Source of the DNA: Thermoplasmata archaeon
GTDB taxonomy: Archaea > Thermoplasmatota > E2 > UBA202 > JdFR-43
NCBI GenBank assembly: GCA_008297865.1
Contig: VBQI01000002.1
Span: 1 to 32,122, forward strand
Direction of reading: 5' to 3'
DNA: 32,122 nucleotides
Shown here: positions 1 through 7,557 of the stretch, piece after piece
How the letters are laid out: each line of letters opens with the position of its first letter
Position numbering within the stretch: the stretch's first letter is position 1
Program-made: the position numbers and the translations under genes
The notes under the pieces: generated by a model
What the model was told of the DNA's origin: nothing
The model's database searches: none
Seen by the model: the letters and a program-made list of their open reading frames with translations, nothing else

Positions 1-26
1 TTGTATAATATGTTGTTAAGCTTGTA

Positions 27-51
27 AAATCATCAATTCTTTTGATGATTT
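27..51. repeat. AT-rich perfect inverted repeat (hairpin)
   Basis: The arms AAATCATCAA and TTGATGATTT are perfect 10-bp reverse complements around a 5-nt loop. It lies just upstream of the decayed transposase. It could be a terminator-like hairpin of a gene left of the window, or part of the mobile-element remnant. The sequence alone does not decide. Confidence 0.5.
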
Positions 52-93
52 ACTGGAGAAAGCAGCTTTTAGCAATTATTCAACACAGCATAT

Positions 94-470
94 TTATATT
101 TATAGCACGGCACTGTCAAGAATTTGATAATTTAAAAAATAAGAAATGCCTTAGAGCAATGGTATCATAAATTTGCCCCAATTGTTCACTAATTCTAAGA
201 AAATATAGGCATTGTATAGTAATAGATGAAACAAAGATAAAAATTGGAAATGAATGATGGCATGTAGGGCAGCGATAGAAATTCCGTGGCTTCTTAGTTT
301 ATTGTGAAAATAAACCATTGATCAAAATAGACAAAGCTCCATGGTATAGATGGGCATTACAAAGAATGGGCTTGCAATATGAGTACGAAATATTTGGAGA
401 TGCAATGGAAGGATGTTCAACATTCTTAAAGCAAGATTGAAAAGATTCTGGAAACGCTTAATGCTTAAAG
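94..470 (+). pseudogene. decayed DDE transposase (IS6-like archaeal family), fragment
   Basis: No ORF survives, but transposase-like peptides can be read in order across frame changes and stops. They are an EQWYHKFAPIV segment near 157, then IVIDETKIKIGNE near 216-254 (the first catalytic Asp region), then CENKPLIKIDKAPWYRWALQ near 303-363 (second Asp region), and LQYEYEIFGDAMEG then LKRFWKR, which matches the family's terminal FGxRNxxERxF...LKxRTKRF region. In-frame stops follow GNE and GQR, most of the stretch between the two Asp motifs is missing, and a frameshift precedes KRFWKR. The assignment rests on recalled family motifs. No terminal inverted repeats or target duplications could be identified. 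The remaining sequence up to 526 holds nothing I recognise. Confidence 0.7.
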
Positions 471-526
471 CCTATCAGGGAGAAATGTTTAAACTTCCAA
501 TAGTAGGAGATATAGCAGAAAAAGGG

Positions 527-3500
527 CTATAGAAAGTCAGTGAGCGTTGTGTCCTTCACCTTATCATTCTTAAATATAGAGTCAACAAACTTCTCAAATA
601 AAACAAGGCGTTGTTTTGTATAATCTGAGACATTAAACTTATCTAAGAGTTGCTTTGCGGGCTCTAAATATTTTTTTATTGATTTTTCATGAACTGTAAG
701 AGTTAATGAATTTCCACATTTTACACATACTCCTCTTAAAGGAACTCTTCTATACTTTGTATTACATTTAACACATCTAAACTGTTGTCTTGTAAAAGCT
801 CTCAGATTTCCCATTAAATCCGGTAAGAAATGAGTTTGTATAACTCTGTTTGCAACATCTTTTTCATCAACAGCTCTAAGCTTTACTGCAAGCCCCAGCT
901 GTGCTTTAAGCTTATCCTCCATTTTATTAAGCAATTTATATGCAGATGTTTTTGGAGCTTTTGCCACATTTTCAGTATCATGAGTGAAGCCAAAGCCAGA
1001 ATATTCTTTTTCAGTTCCTAATCTGCTTGCAACTAAATCCATTATTTCTTCCAGTTCTTTTGGATGAGGATATTCTAACGTTTTCCTATAAAATTCTAAT
1101 GGGTATTGATACAGTACATCGAGATTTAATGCTTCCTTATCTATCTCACTTGGAGAGATTCTTGTTGCTATAACAAGGGGCAAGTCCATTTTCCCTCCTC
1201 TTTTCTCTGGAATATATTCCTTAGAAAAATTTATTAGAACATCAATTAAAAGCATCAGAGCGTCTTCATCTCCATCACAATTTCTTCTTTTTGCAGCATG
1301 GAAAAATGGATGGGCACAACAAACATTGGCATCAACGAAACCAATTATTCTTCCAATCACTCCAGCAGAAGTATGAGGAGACAAGCCTACTACTAAATGC
1401 CCAATTAAATCCTCTGCTTTATCGACTTTGTAATATGGCTCAATGCCATATATTTTCTCAAGCATTTCATCAAGGAATTTCGCTACTTTCACAAAATATT
1501 CTCCACATTTTCTGGAAGGAATTATATCCTGTGGCTTAATTTCACATATTTGGTCATCTCTCTCCAGTTTGTTTCCGAGATAATCATGTTCATATCCTAA
1601 TTCATGTAGCTTTTCGACAGATGTTCCTATTTCATATGGTTTAAAATGGGTAAGAGGCATATTTGTCATATCAAAACGTGCAGTTCCATCTTTGAAAACA
1701 TATACGCCATGCTTTGCTCTGAGCACGCCTTTTTCAAGGCTTTCTGGCGTTTTGCTGTGCGATGACAGACCAATGACGCCTTTAACTTTTTGAGGAATTG
1801 AGATTCTGAAGTTCTTTTCCACATCTTTCATTTCCTTTGATACATCTACACTAAATTTCTTTATCCTTCCTGTAAAATACGCATGTCCTCCACATTCACA
1901 TCTTGCCTTATATGTTATTCTTCCGCATCTCTCACATTTTCTTTCTCCCATTTCAACTTCCACTTTCTTTGCTGAGTTGAGTAACCTTTCTTTTCCGCCT
2001 GCTGAGCCAACAGGGAGGAGGAGGTGAGGAGTTGCTTTCATCTTTCTCTCTGCAGCTTTCTCTGGCCTGCCCATTCTCGCTCCAATTCTATGCAATGACT
2101 TCGGCATTATTTTTATGCCAGCCATCTCCTGCACAGCTTCCATTGGCTCTTTATCACTTTTTCTCACTTCCACTATTTTTCCTTCTTTTGCCTCGAAACC
2201 ACAGCATTTTAGCAATACATCTGCATACTTTTCTATTACATATTCTTCTCTTTCCTTATGAAGCACTCCAAGCTTGAGTAGAATTTCCTTTAGCTTCTCA
2301 CTCTTCTCTAAATAAAGTTTACCATCATATATTCCATTTTTAACTGCTTCTCTTAACTCATTTAATTCTTCTTTACTTATGTCATGCCAGAAGAGATTGT
2401 AGGAGGGATGCAAGGGTATGTCGTATTCCTTCGCCAAATTAAAAGCCTGCTCAAAAGAAATTTCCTCGAAATTCTCTATTCCATATTTCTTCCTCACTTC
2501 CTCTTCATCTGCCTTTTCACGTAGCTCTTGAATCCACCATTCATAGCAGTAGCTTGCAGGTGGAAGTATGGCATTGTTTTCAACAAATTCTCCAAAAGGA
2601 ATTAAAATTTCTCCTAAGTCAACTATTTCTTTAACTCTGTGTGCTATTTTTTTTGCTTCTTCAACAGAATTCACCTGCACAAAGTCTCCATTGTCAAGCA
2701 GAACCATTGGTCCTTCTATAGAATCGCATGGTGTCGCTATTGTTCCCTTCCCCGGCCTCTCGGTTTTGAGCTGTGTTCCTATTGCAATAAATTCGTCTAG
2801 CAAATACATTGTTGCAGGATTCATTGCAGTTGCAGCAAGCCCACATGTTCTGCCACGCCCATAACGAAGTCTGAAACCACCTTTGCGGGAAGGATGACTC
2901 AGCACGGGGCGCCCTGCAATTAAATCTTTTACGTATTTATCAGAAGGAACTATTTCCTTCTCTTCCTCTTCTTCATATAAAAATTTTCTCAGGAAATTCC
3001 ATCCCTCAAGCTTTAAGTTTGTAACATGTTTTAACAATTTCGGAGCTTTTAAGCATAGCCCCTCTGCTATAACCAAGCATGCTCCCCCCCTGATTTTATT
3101 TGTTTTAACTCTCGGCAGATCTCTTTTCCCCATAACTTCTCTATCTTCAGTTGCCTCCCCATTAATGCAAACGGGACAATTTCTAATGATAATCTCTATT
3201 TCTTCTGGAGATGGCAGGTATTGAAGATGTGTAATTCTGTCATAAAGAGGTATTTCTTCCTTATATCTTTCAATTTCATCTTCAGTTGGTTTATACCTTT
3301 CAATGCCAAGCTTTCTCCTAACTAAATCTGCAATCAACACACTCATTGCCTCTCCAGTTCCTCCAGCTGAGCGAATGGGACCAGCAAAATATAAGTCGAC
3401 ATATCTACTCCCATCTGCATTTTTCCCAATTTCGACGCTTGATATGCCCTCGATGGGAGCGACAAGCACTCCTTCTGTTAGGATGGCTAAGCCAGTTCTA

Positions 3501-3781
3501 ACTGCCTGTTCAATTATGCTTGCAAAATCTCCTTCCATACCTTCTGCGATCTCTACTGCAATCTGCAGAGCGGTTTCCTCCCTCCCCTTTTCTTTTAAAT
3601 ATTTTCTTATTCTCTGCGCTATTCCTTTTGGTCCAACTAACTCTTCAACCCTGTCTGCCAAATCTTTTGCAAAAGATATCTCCACTTCCTTCTTTGGATC
3701 ATATCCTTTTTTTCTTGCTCTTCTTGCAATTTCATAGCACTCTCTTGCTTTTTCTTCTATCTCATGAAAATAATTTTCCAC
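527..3781 (-). CDS. polC: DNA polymerase D large subunit DP2
   Basis: Catalytic subunit of PolD, the euryarchaeal replicative polymerase, which works with the exonuclease subunit DP1 (not in this window). The catalytic motif NCDGDEDALM lies near residue 835, and the common intein insertion site there is empty. Two zinc-binding clusters are visible: CERCG...CECGG near residue 620 and CVKCN...CVKCG near residue 1000. The track start at 3841 is a TTG with no ATG nearby. I prefer GTG at 3781, which gives MENYFHEIEEKARE, matching the usual short DP2 N-terminus, and lies 24 nt after a TTTTATATT box. That gives 1084 aa, normal for the family. The gene stands alone, with a decayed transposase downstream and a cysteine synthase scrap upstream. 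Confidence 0.97.
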   Translation of the reverse strand: MENYFHEIEEKARECYEIARRARKKGYDPKKEVEISFAKDLADRVEELVGPKGIAQRIRKYLKEKGREETALQIAVEIAEGMEGDFASIIEQAVRTGLAILTEGVLVAPIEGISSVEIGKNADGSRYVDLYFAGPIRSAGGTGEAMSVLIADLVRRKLGIERYKPTEDEIERYKEEIPLYDRITHLQYLPSPEEIEIIIRNCPVCINGEATEDREVMGKRDLPRVKTNKIRGGACLVIAEGLCLKAPKLLKHVTNLKLEGWNFLRKFLYEEEEEKEIVPSDKYVKDLIAGRPVLSHPSRKGGFRLRYGRGRTCGLAATAMNPATMYLLDEFIAIGTQLKTERPGKGTIATPCDSIEGPMVLLDNGDFVQVNSVEEAKKIAHRVKEIVDLGEILIPFGEFVENNAILPPASYCYEWWIQELREKADEEEVRKKYGIENFEEISFEQAFNLAKEYDIPLHPSYNLFWHDISKEELNELREAVKNGIYDGKLYLEKSEKLKEILLKLGVLHKEREEYVIEKYADVLLKCCGFEAKEGKIVEVRKSDKEPMEAVQEMAGIKIMPKSLHRIGARMGRPEKAAERKMKATPHLLLPVGSAGGKERLLNSAKKVEVEMGERKCERCGRITYKARCECGGHAYFTGRIKKFSVDVSKEMKDVEKNFRISIPQKVKGVIGLSSHSKTPESLEKGVLRAKHGVYVFKDGTARFDMTNMPLTHFKPYEIGTSVEKLHELGYEHDYLGNKLERDDQICEIKPQDIIPSRKCGEYFVKVAKFLDEMLEKIYGIEPYYKVDKAEDLIGHLVVGLSPHTSAGVIGRIIGFVDANVCCAHPFFHAAKRRNCDGDEDALMLLIDVLINFSKEYIPEKRGGKMDLPLVIATRISPSEIDKEALNLDVLYQYPLEFYRKTLEYPHPKELEEIMDLVASRLGTEKEYSGFGFTHDTENVAKAPKTSAYKLLNKMEDKLKAQLGLAVKLRAVDEKDVANRVIQTHFLPDLMGNLRAFTRQQFRCVKCNTKYRRVPLRGVCVKCGNSLTLTVHEKSIKKYLEPAKQLLDKFNVSDYTKQRLVLFEKFVDSIFKNDKVKDTTLTDFL

Positions 3782-3800
3782 AACGCAAAATGAAAAAGCG

Positions 3801-3810
3801 AATATAAAAC
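3801..3810 (-). promoter_or_regulatory. TATA box of the DP2 gene
   Basis: On the minus strand GTTTTATATT is centred about 24 nt before the GTG at 3781, the spacing expected for a leaderless archaeal transcript. It lies inside the track's longer ORF, which argues against the TTG start at 3841. A second TATA-like GTATTTAAAC is at 3821-3830. Confidence 0.5.
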
Positions 3811-3851
3811 TATCTTTACTGTTTAAATACCTGTACTCCAAAACTTAATAT

Positions 3852-3986
3852 AATATTTCTGTTATAGGCATGTCGAGTGGTGTGGCCGTGGCTGGAGCTT
3901 TGCGTATAGCAAAAAATATGGAGAATGGTGTAGTTGTTACTGTCTTGCCAGACAGGGGAGCGATATTTAAGTACTACGTTATTTAA
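3852..3986 (+). pseudogene. 3' fragment of a cysteine synthase (CysK/CysM family) gene
   Basis: From 3867 the frame reads GMSSGVAVAGALRIAKNMEN, then VVVTVLPDRGA, and stops at 3984-3986. This matches the C-terminal end of PLP-dependent O-acetylserine sulfhydrylases (GMSSGAAVAGAL...VxxLPDRGxxYLST). Just upstream an IFL-like stretch shows a frame break by about one base, and nothing of the N-terminal 250 or so residues or the PLP lysine is present. The tail after DRG has also diverged. It is a remnant of about 40 codons between the divergent DP2 and hemerythrin genes. Identification is by recalled motif only. Confidence 0.72.
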
Positions 3987-4019
3987 ATCGATTTGTGCGA
4001 AATGCCCCCCATAGCAACC

Positions 4020-4041
4020 TTTTTATATTACGCCGTAATAT
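4020..4041 (+). promoter_or_regulatory. TATA box overlapped by a perfect palindromic operator
   Basis: The TATA-like TTTTTATAT at 4020-4028 is centred about 23 nt before the ATG at 4048. It overlaps ATATTAC-GCC-GTAATAT (4025-4041), a perfect inverted repeat with 7-nt arms. A repressor bound here would block TBP/TFB. The core TATTAC-RCC-GTAATA recurs at 26311-26325 in the nifS/HTH intergenic region. Confidence 0.65.
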
Positions 4042-4047
4042 CGGGGT

Positions 4048-5190
4048 ATGGAAGCCATGGGAAATAGAAAGGGAATATTGAAAAGCATAATAAAGCAGTT
4101 GCATCAGGGAGCAGGTATAGAGGAAATTAGGGAAAAGGCAAAGGAAGTGTTGAAAGAACTCAGTCCTGCTGAAATTGCTGAAGTTGAACAAGAACTTATA
4201 AAGGAAGGCATACCAAGAGAAGAAATCCGAAAGTTGTGTGACGTACATCTTGAAGTTTTTAGAGAGGGTATTGAAAAGGAGAAAATATCAGTGCCAGAAT
4301 GGCATCCATTGCATATTTTAATGGAAGAGCATAAAATATTGCTTAAGCATGCCAAAGAATTGCAAGAATCTGCAAAAGAAAAGAATACCGAGAAAATAAA
4401 AAAGATTGTTGGACATATGAAAGAAGCAGAAAAGCATTATTTGAGAGAGGAAAATATTCTATTCTCCTATCTAGAAAAGCATGGCATAACAGAACCACCT
4501 GCCATCATGTGGACCGAGCATGATAAGATAAGAGAGATTAAGAAAAGTATATACGAGATGGTGAACGAAGAAAAGTTTGAAGAATTGGAAAATTTGGCTT
4601 TTTCATTACATGAATTGCTATCTTCTCATTTTTATAAGGAAAATAAAGTGCTTTTCCCAACTGCATTAAAGGTGATGGAGCAAAATGAATGGATTGAAGC
4701 AAGAAGGCAATTTGACGAAGTTGGCTATTGCTGTTTCATGCCAGAAAAAATGCTCATTGAGGCAATAGAGGAAAAAAAGGCTGAGGGAGAAATCCAATTT
4801 GAAACTGGTAACATGAGTAAAAAAGAATTGGAAGCAATGTTAAATGCTCTGCCTGTTGATATAACCTTCATAGATAAAAATGATGAAGTTAGGTATTTCA
4901 ATCAATCAAAAGATAGGATTTTTGTCAGAACAAAGGCAATTATTGGAAGAAAAGTGCAGAATTGTCATCCTCAGAGAAGTGTTCACATTGTCAATAAAAT
5001 TCTTGAAGAATTTAAGAAAGGCTCGAAAGATAAGGCAGAATTCTGGATTGATATGAATGGAAGAAAAATATACATAAGATATTTTCCTGTAAGGAAAAAT
5101 GGAGAATATATCGGCACAATAGAAGTAACTCAGGATATCACTGATGTTAAGAAAATAAAAGGAGAAAAAAAGCTTCTTGACTGGAAATGA
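4048..5190 (+). CDS. DUF438 / hemerythrin-like / PAS domain protein
   Basis: A 380-aa cytosolic protein with three domains. Residues 1-72 are DUF438, with the family signature AEIAEVEQELIKEG then LCDVH. Residues 83-225 are a hemerythrin-type HHE four-helix bundle with candidate di-iron ligands H86/H89/H95, H130/E134/E135, H158 and H188/H194. Residues 260-370 are a PAS domain containing an IGRKVQNCHP motif. Such proteins are presumed sensors of oxygen, NO or redox state. There is no kinase or output domain. The stop overlaps the start of the permease gene (ATGA), so the two are an operon. The promoter overlaps a palindrome shared with the nifS region. ATG 4048 fits the TATA spacing; ATG 4057 follows GGGGT and is an alternative. 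The signal sensed is unknown. Confidence 0.88.
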   Translation: MEAMGNRKGILKSIIKQLHQGAGIEEIREKAKEVLKELSPAEIAEVEQELIKEGIPREEIRKLCDVHLEVFREGIEKEKISVPEWHPLHILMEEHKILLKHAKELQESAKEKNTEKIKKIVGHMKEAEKHYLREENILFSYLEKHGITEPPAIMWTEHDKIREIKKSIYEMVNEEKFEELENLAFSLHELLSSHFYKENKVLFPTALKVMEQNEWIEARRQFDEVGYCCFMPEKMLIEAIEEKKAEGEIQFETGNMSKKELEAMLNALPVDITFIDKNDEVRYFNQSKDRIFVRTKAIIGRKVQNCHPQRSVHIVNKILEEFKKGSKDKAEFWIDMNGRKIYIRYFPVRKNGEYIGTIEVTQDITDVKKIKGEKKLLDWK

Positions 5191-6341
5191 TAGATAAAAT
5201 TGTTGAATTATGGCTTGATATATCGCCATATTTGCTTCTTGGCATGCTCATAGCTGGGTTGCTTCATGTTTATTTAGGAACCGATTTTATAAGAAAACAT
5301 TTAGGAAAGGGCATCAAAAATATTTTCAAAGCAAGTTTACTCGGCGTGCCATTGCCTGTTTGTTCCTGTGGTGTTATACCGATAGCCTCCTCCCTGCGAA
5401 GAGATGGAGCGAGTAAAAGCTCCACGCTTTCCTTTTTAGTTTCTACACCCACAACAGGTGTTGACTCAATATTTGCTACTTACTCGCTTTTAGGCCCACT
5501 TTTTGCCATTTTTCGTCCTCTCTTTGCTTTATTTGCAGGTATATTTACAGGATTAGTTAGTTATTTTACAGATAAAAAGGAAGAGAAAGAAATTTTTCAT
5601 GAACATGAGATGGGGCAGAAGGCGGGCTTAAAAAGTTTAAAAGAAGCTTTTCATTATGGCTTTTTTGAGCTTTCAGAGGATATAGGCAAGTGGCTTTTAA
5701 TTGGCATAATTGCAGGGGGAATAATTGCATCTATACCAATTGACTTTGCCCCTATCTTTCCTTTTGATTTTTTGTTGGCGTTAGTTGTTTCTTTGCCTTT
5801 ATATGTATGTGCCACTGGCTCCATTCCAATAGCTGTGGCTTTAATTGAAAAAGGTTTTTCACCTGGAGCGGCTCTCGTATTTTTAATTGCTGGTCCAGCA
5901 ACTAATACCATCACTCTTTCTTTTGTTAGATATAAGCTCGGGAGAAAGAGCTTCTTTACATATCTTCTTTCAATAGTATTCCTCTCTCTTTTTGCTGGAC
6001 TTGCTTTCAATTTTATCTGGAAAAGTTTTGGAGGAACAGCGTATCAGCCTTACGCTCTTCCCTACTGGCTTAAGCTTATATCTGGAATAATATTAGCCTT
6101 TTTGATAGCTAAAGGATTTATAAGTTTATTTGAAAAAGAAAAAATGGGAGTTAAAAATAAAGTAAAGGTGCCCGATATGCATTGCAAAAATTGTAAAAGA
6201 GTGATAGAAGAAGAAATAAGAAAAGCTGGAATAAAGAAATTTTATATTTCTCTTGATAAAAAAATTGTTGGATTCGAAGGCGATAAAGAAAAAGTAATAA
6301 AAGCAATAGAGAAAGCGGGATATAGTGTTAAAGAGAATTAA
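5187..6341 (+). CDS. permease of the SO_0444/ArsP-like (DUF318) family with C-terminal HMA domain
   Basis: A 384-aa inner-membrane permease. The first half carries the conserved LPVCSCGVIP motif (about residues 56-65) followed by RRDGASKSSTLSFLVSTP. A second symmetrical membrane half contains AGPATNTIT. Residues 325-384 form a soluble heavy-metal-associated domain with MHCKNC (C333, C336). Relatives are proposed Cu/Zn or organoarsenical efflux proteins. The HMA tail suggests it receives a thiophilic metal ion, but the actual substrate cannot be read from sequence. It overlaps the upstream hemerythrin/PAS gene by 4 nt, so metal export and redox sensing are coexpressed. The 3' end overlaps the convergent PKD gene by 14 nt. 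Confidence 0.88.
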   Translation: MIDKIVELWLDISPYLLLGMLIAGLLHVYLGTDFIRKHLGKGIKNIFKASLLGVPLPVCSCGVIPIASSLRRDGASKSSTLSFLVSTPTTGVDSIFATYSLLGPLFAIFRPLFALFAGIFTGLVSYFTDKKEEKEIFHEHEMGQKAGLKSLKEAFHYGFFELSEDIGKWLLIGIIAGGIIASIPIDFAPIFPFDFLLALVVSLPLYVCATGSIPIAVALIEKGFSPGAALVFLIAGPATNTITLSFVRYKLGRKSFFTYLLSIVFLSLFAGLAFNFIWKSFGGTAYQPYALPYWLKLISGIILAFLIAKGFISLFEKEKMGVKNKVKVPDMHCKNCKRVIEEEIRKAGIKKFYISLDKKIVGFEGDKEKVIKAIEKAGYSVKEN

Positions 6342-7509
6342 CCGTAGCCGAATGCGAGGACATCCATTGTAAGTTTATTATGAAGACATCTCGTTTCTCT
6401 GTGGCTATATTTCCTGCAGAATCATATGCAACTAATTTTATTTCATATTTTCCAAAGGAGGGCTCATCCCAAAGCCAAGAGTAAGGGGGAGATGTTGCAT
6501 TTCCTCTGTAATCTCCATCAATATAGAGCTCTAATTTTACTACTCCCGCCAAATTATCAGTGCAATCTGCTTCAATAGTTATATTTCCTATGATAATAGC
6601 ATTTTCCATTGCTATTATTTTCCTCCCAAAAATATAAAGGAAGTTTTCTGGCGAGGAGATGGTGAGATGCGGAGGAGTTGAATCTACATTTATTTCTAAC
6701 GTATGAAAAACTTCTGTATTTCCTGCATTATCCACTGAAAAATATTTAAGCATATGTCCTCCCTCTTTTATAGTAAGCGAGCCATTATAAACGCAAAAGG
6801 CCCCACCATCTATTTTATAATATGTTGCATTTACACCAGATATGTAATCAGTTGCATTTAGTATAACATGCACATCTTCTTTATACCATCCATTTGTCTC
6901 TTCCTCTCCAATATTGCATGAGGTAATAGGCGCGGTTTTATCAATTTTAATTTCTCTCTTCTTATCCTTTTCTCTATTGGAGAGGGCATCAATGGAATAA
7001 AAAGTTATGTTATATATTCCTTCTCCATTGATATAAAATATTCCTTCATATTTCTCTTCTGGAAAGTCATCTATTCTATAATAGGTTGCATTAACTATAG
7101 AGAAATTATCTCTGGCGATTAATTTAACGGCAACTTTACTTGTATACCATCCATTTCTTCCATTTACTAAGGGAATAGTTTCACATATAGTATATGGAGG
7201 GACTAAGTCAACAGCCTTGTAAACTGAACTGCTTTTGCCATTTTCATCAAAAACAGTCAACCAAACAATGTATACACTTTCATTTTTATATTCGTGGCTT
7301 ACAATCTTTCCATTTCCTACTTCTCCATCACCAAAATTCCATATGTAATCAGTAATATTTCCATGGCTCGAACTTGCATCGAATGTTACAGTAAGCCCAT
7401 CTATTTTAAAATCAAAGTCTGCAATAGGTTGCGAATCTTCAGCAATGCTTATAGAAACACTGCTAAATATGATGCACATAAGGAATGCCAGCACTCGTTT
7501 CATACACAT
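6328..7509 (-). CDS. exported PKD / OmpL47-type / Ig-like domain protein
   Basis: A 393-aa protein with an N-terminal signal peptide (KRVLAFLMCIIFSSVSISIA). Residues 28-105 are a PKD domain (WNFGDGE, then VYIVWLTVFDENG). Two OmpL47-like repeats follow (about 108-190 and 190-278), each with GWY...V.L.A.D...VNATYYRID. The C-terminal Ig-like domain (280-385) begins YIFGRKI and ends LVAYDSAGN. That last domain resembles the C-terminus of the protein starting at 10882. There is no C-terminal membrane anchor or sorting signal, so it may be secreted or non-covalently bound. ATG at 7503 fits better than 7509 with an upstream ACATAAAAG box. The function, probably adhesion or surface structure, is inferred from the domains only. 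Confidence 0.85.
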   Translation of the reverse strand: MCMKRVLAFLMCIIFSSVSISIAEDSQPIADFDFKIDGLTVTFDASSSHGNITDYIWNFGDGEVGNGKIVSHEYKNESVYIVWLTVFDENGKSSSVYKAVDLVPPYTICETIPLVNGRNGWYTSKVAVKLIARDNFSIVNATYYRIDDFPEEKYEGIFYINGEGIYNITFYSIDALSNREKDKKREIKIDKTAPITSCNIGEEETNGWYKEDVHVILNATDYISGVNATYYKIDGGAFCVYNGSLTIKEGGHMLKYFSVDNAGNTEVFHTLEINVDSTPPHLTISSPENFLYIFGRKIIAMENAIIIGNITIEADCTDNLAGVVKLELYIDGDYRGNATSPPYSWLWDEPSFGKYEIKLVAYDSAGNIATEKRDVFIINLQWMSSHSATVNSL

Positions 7510-7557
7510 TTATTGTTTCTATTCTTTTATGTTTTTTGGTTGTGTTATTCATAAATT

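Noticed and set aside
1250-1300. Intein at the DP2 active site
   Set aside because: The common intein insertion motif NCDGDED is continuous with no insert.
3303-3737. 144-aa plus-strand ORF opposite DP2
   Set aside because: It is a shadow of the conserved DP2 frame, with low-complexity Ser/Leu/Phe composition and no start context.
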